Made by a program: the position numbers and the translations under genes. The notes under the pieces are model-generated. The model was not told where the DNA came from and did not search any database. It saw only the letters and a program-made list of their open reading frames with translations. From Desulforhabdus sp. TSK (GTDB lineage Bacteria; Desulfobacterota; Syntrophobacteria; Syntrophobacterales; Syntrophobacteraceae), in the NCBI RefSeq assembly GCF_022836495.1, contig NZ_BQXM01000020.1:1-64000 (forward strand): 64,000 nt of DNA. Direction: 5' to 3'. Positions within the stretch are counted from its first letter, which is position 1. Every line of letters begins with the position of its first letter. This document shows positions 62,728 through 64,000 of the stretch, piece by piece.

Positions 62728-62834
62728 ACTAAAATTAAGCGATTCAAACCACTTCCTTCAGTTTCTCAGCAAAATGTCAATTGATGTGTCTCTATCGTTA
62801 ATGCCACAAGTGAATGTCAATAGAAAGTTAAGTC

Positions 62835-63914
62835 TCAACGGAGACAAGGTGCTTCCTCATTTAAATCATTTTCTCTCATGTCCGTGACAATTTTAGATGC
62901 GGTAGCTTTTCTTGATTCGCTTTTCTCCACAAATGATTGCGAAGTTTGGCTGTGGAGCCTGACTTCAGCCCTCTTCAAATTTTCACTCGCCTCGGTATAG
63001 TATGCTGACCGAAGCCGAACAGCCCTCTCGAAGGACCGCACAGCCTTTTCATACTCCCCCTCCTGAAAAAAATAGCTCCCCAAATTGTTCAATGCCTGAG
63101 CCTCATCCCCGCAGCGTTTGAAGGCCTCGACCGCTTCAGGATAGCGACCCGCTTTGCAGAGCACCATTCCCAGATTGTTGTTCAATTTTTCATCCCTCGG
63201 GCTGATCTGCAGGCCCTTCCCAAAGGTTTCAATGGATTTATCCAACTGGCCGGCGAGAGAGTAAGCCACCCCCAGATTGTTGTACAGGCTGGCCTCGTCG
63301 GGCTTCAAGCCGACGGCCGTCTCGTAGTGGGCAATGGCCTCCTGCCCCCGGCCCTGGTAATCGTAAATGATTCCCAGCAGGTTGTGAGGGACCCATAGCT
63401 TTGGGTTGGCCTGCACGGCTTCACGAAGGTATTTTTCCGCCTCCGGGTAGTTCTTCTGTTGAAACAGTGCCTGCCCCATGGCTTGCAGGGCCAGGGCGTT
63501 GGACGGTTCCTTTTTGAGAACGACAAGGAATTCTTTCTTGCCCTCTTCCGGGAGGTCCCGGTAAAGAAATACCAGGCCTCTTTTCAGGACAACCCCCAGG
63601 TTGTCGGGGGATTTGCGCAGGACTTTCGTGTACTGAACGTAGGCCAGCTCGAACTTTCCCTGCTGGAGGTAGATGTCCCCGAGTTTTTCATGATCCGAGT
63701 CCTTCATTTTGGGGAGTTTTTTTGCTGCGGTCCCATCGTCGGACGACAAGGCATTCTGTCGTTCCACGAGCTTTTGATAGCCTGTTTCTTCGAAGACATT
63801 GGATGCGGTGTTCTTGGTGGTGGCGCAAGCGGTGAGGGGCGCCAGCAAAAGAATGGCAAGCGCCTTGCGGCATAGGTTTCTGCGCAAATTTTCTGAAAAA
63901 TCTTTGAGCTTCAT
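62835..63914 (-). CDS. TPR-repeat lipoprotein (TadD-like)
   Basis: 359 aa from ATG 63914, with GGAGG about 11 nt upstream. Signal peptide with lipobox LTAC. Then six to seven TPRs from about 75 to 305; examples are DIYLQQGKFELAYVQYTKVL, NLLGIIYDYQGRGQEAIAHY and NNLGVAYSLAGQLDKSIETF. Ser/Lys-rich tail. It fits TadD, the TPR lipoprotein needed for Tad pilus assembly, because of the flp gene next to it. A generic TPR lipoprotein is the alternative. Confidence 0.82.
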   Translation of the reverse strand: MKLKDFSENLRRNLCRKALAILLLAPLTACATTKNTASNVFEETGYQKLVERQNALSSDDGTAAKKLPKMKDSDHEKLGDIYLQQGKFELAYVQYTKVLRKSPDNLGVVLKRGLVFLYRDLPEEGKKEFLVVLKKEPSNALALQAMGQALFQQKNYPEAEKYLREAVQANPKLWVPHNLLGIIYDYQGRGQEAIAHYETAVGLKPDEASLYNNLGVAYSLAGQLDKSIETFGKGLQISPRDEKLNNNLGMVLCKAGRYPEAVEAFKRCGDEAQALNNLGSYFFQEGEYEKAVRSFERAVRLRSAYYTEASENLKRAEVRLHSQTSQSFVEKSESRKATASKIVTDMRENDLNEEAPCLR

Positions 63915-64000
63915 GTGGTGTTTATCCTCCGTGCTTCGTTGGAAACAATCCTTCAACCTCGGTCAATTTCTGGATTTGACAATATCTTGTGGGCGATCCT

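Overview
This 64 kb window is a stretch of GC-rich bacterial chromosome. The gene content points to an anaerobic, probably sulfate-reducing or syntrophic member of Desulfobacterota: two acyl-CoA dehydrogenases, a TRAP transporter with a TatT subunit, a tungstate-binding protein, a small protein resembling a Desulfovibrio family, NtrBC-type and PAS sensors, and a Tad-type pilin. The taxon is an inference from gene families; there is no rRNA or other marker gene here.

Layout. 0.2-8.1 kb is a mobile or accessory region. It holds a Dcm/Vsr/HNH restriction-modification cluster, two unrelated nucleotidyltransferase-fold proteins, an IS91-family element (HUH Y2 transposase plus tyrosine recombinase), and two remnants of an integron-type integrase lying in opposite orientations. 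8.2-21 kb is metabolic chromosome: an ALDH7-type dehydrogenase, a YgiQ radical SAM protein, a glutaryl-CoA-dehydrogenase-like enzyme, an acyltransferase, a lipoprotein followed by a possible divergent RelA/SpoT-fold protein, a PAS histidine kinase, CobO and a methionine gamma-lyase-like enzyme. 20.8-24.6 kb is a complete tatT-dctP-dctQ-dctM TRAP operon. 24.8-40.6 kb has an acyl-CoA dehydrogenase, ASCH protein, spermidine-synthase-like protein, a DedA/TVP38 pair, a PAS protein without a kinase domain, a class II photolyase facing a YbgA-type protein, a double UspA, a DinG-like helicase, PBP1A and an alcohol dehydrogenase. 40.6-48.4 kb carries orphan tupA and an envelope-stress/efflux operon (ECF sigma, putative anti-sigma, Spy-like protein, MacA, MacB, NodT-type outer-membrane factor). 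49-62 kb is repeat-rich accessory DNA: an LprI-domain protein upstream of a GH19 lysozyme, a flavoprotein, three Uma2 proteins, a Sel1-repeat protein, an NtrB/NtrC-like pair and three toxin-antitoxin modules. 62.4-64 kb is the edge of a Tad pilus locus (56-residue Flp pilin and a TPR lipoprotein).

The most distinctive feature is the density of small palindromic elements. A REP-like hairpin family (core TAGGAGCGGC...GCCGCTCCTA) occurs at least 17 times in two sequence subtypes. Some copies are the core of longer elements that look like MITEs: element A (two copies with TTA target duplications, and a paralogous empty site inside this window) and element B (four or more copies with 29-bp imperfect terminal inverted repeats starting TATACT). 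A third element, C, carries a CATTCCGGCGAAAGCCGGAATC hairpin. Several copies end exactly at or just after stop codons, in particular in both gaps of the sigma/anti-sigma/Spy operon and behind Uma2 genes. No CRISPR array, rRNA or convincing tRNA was seen.
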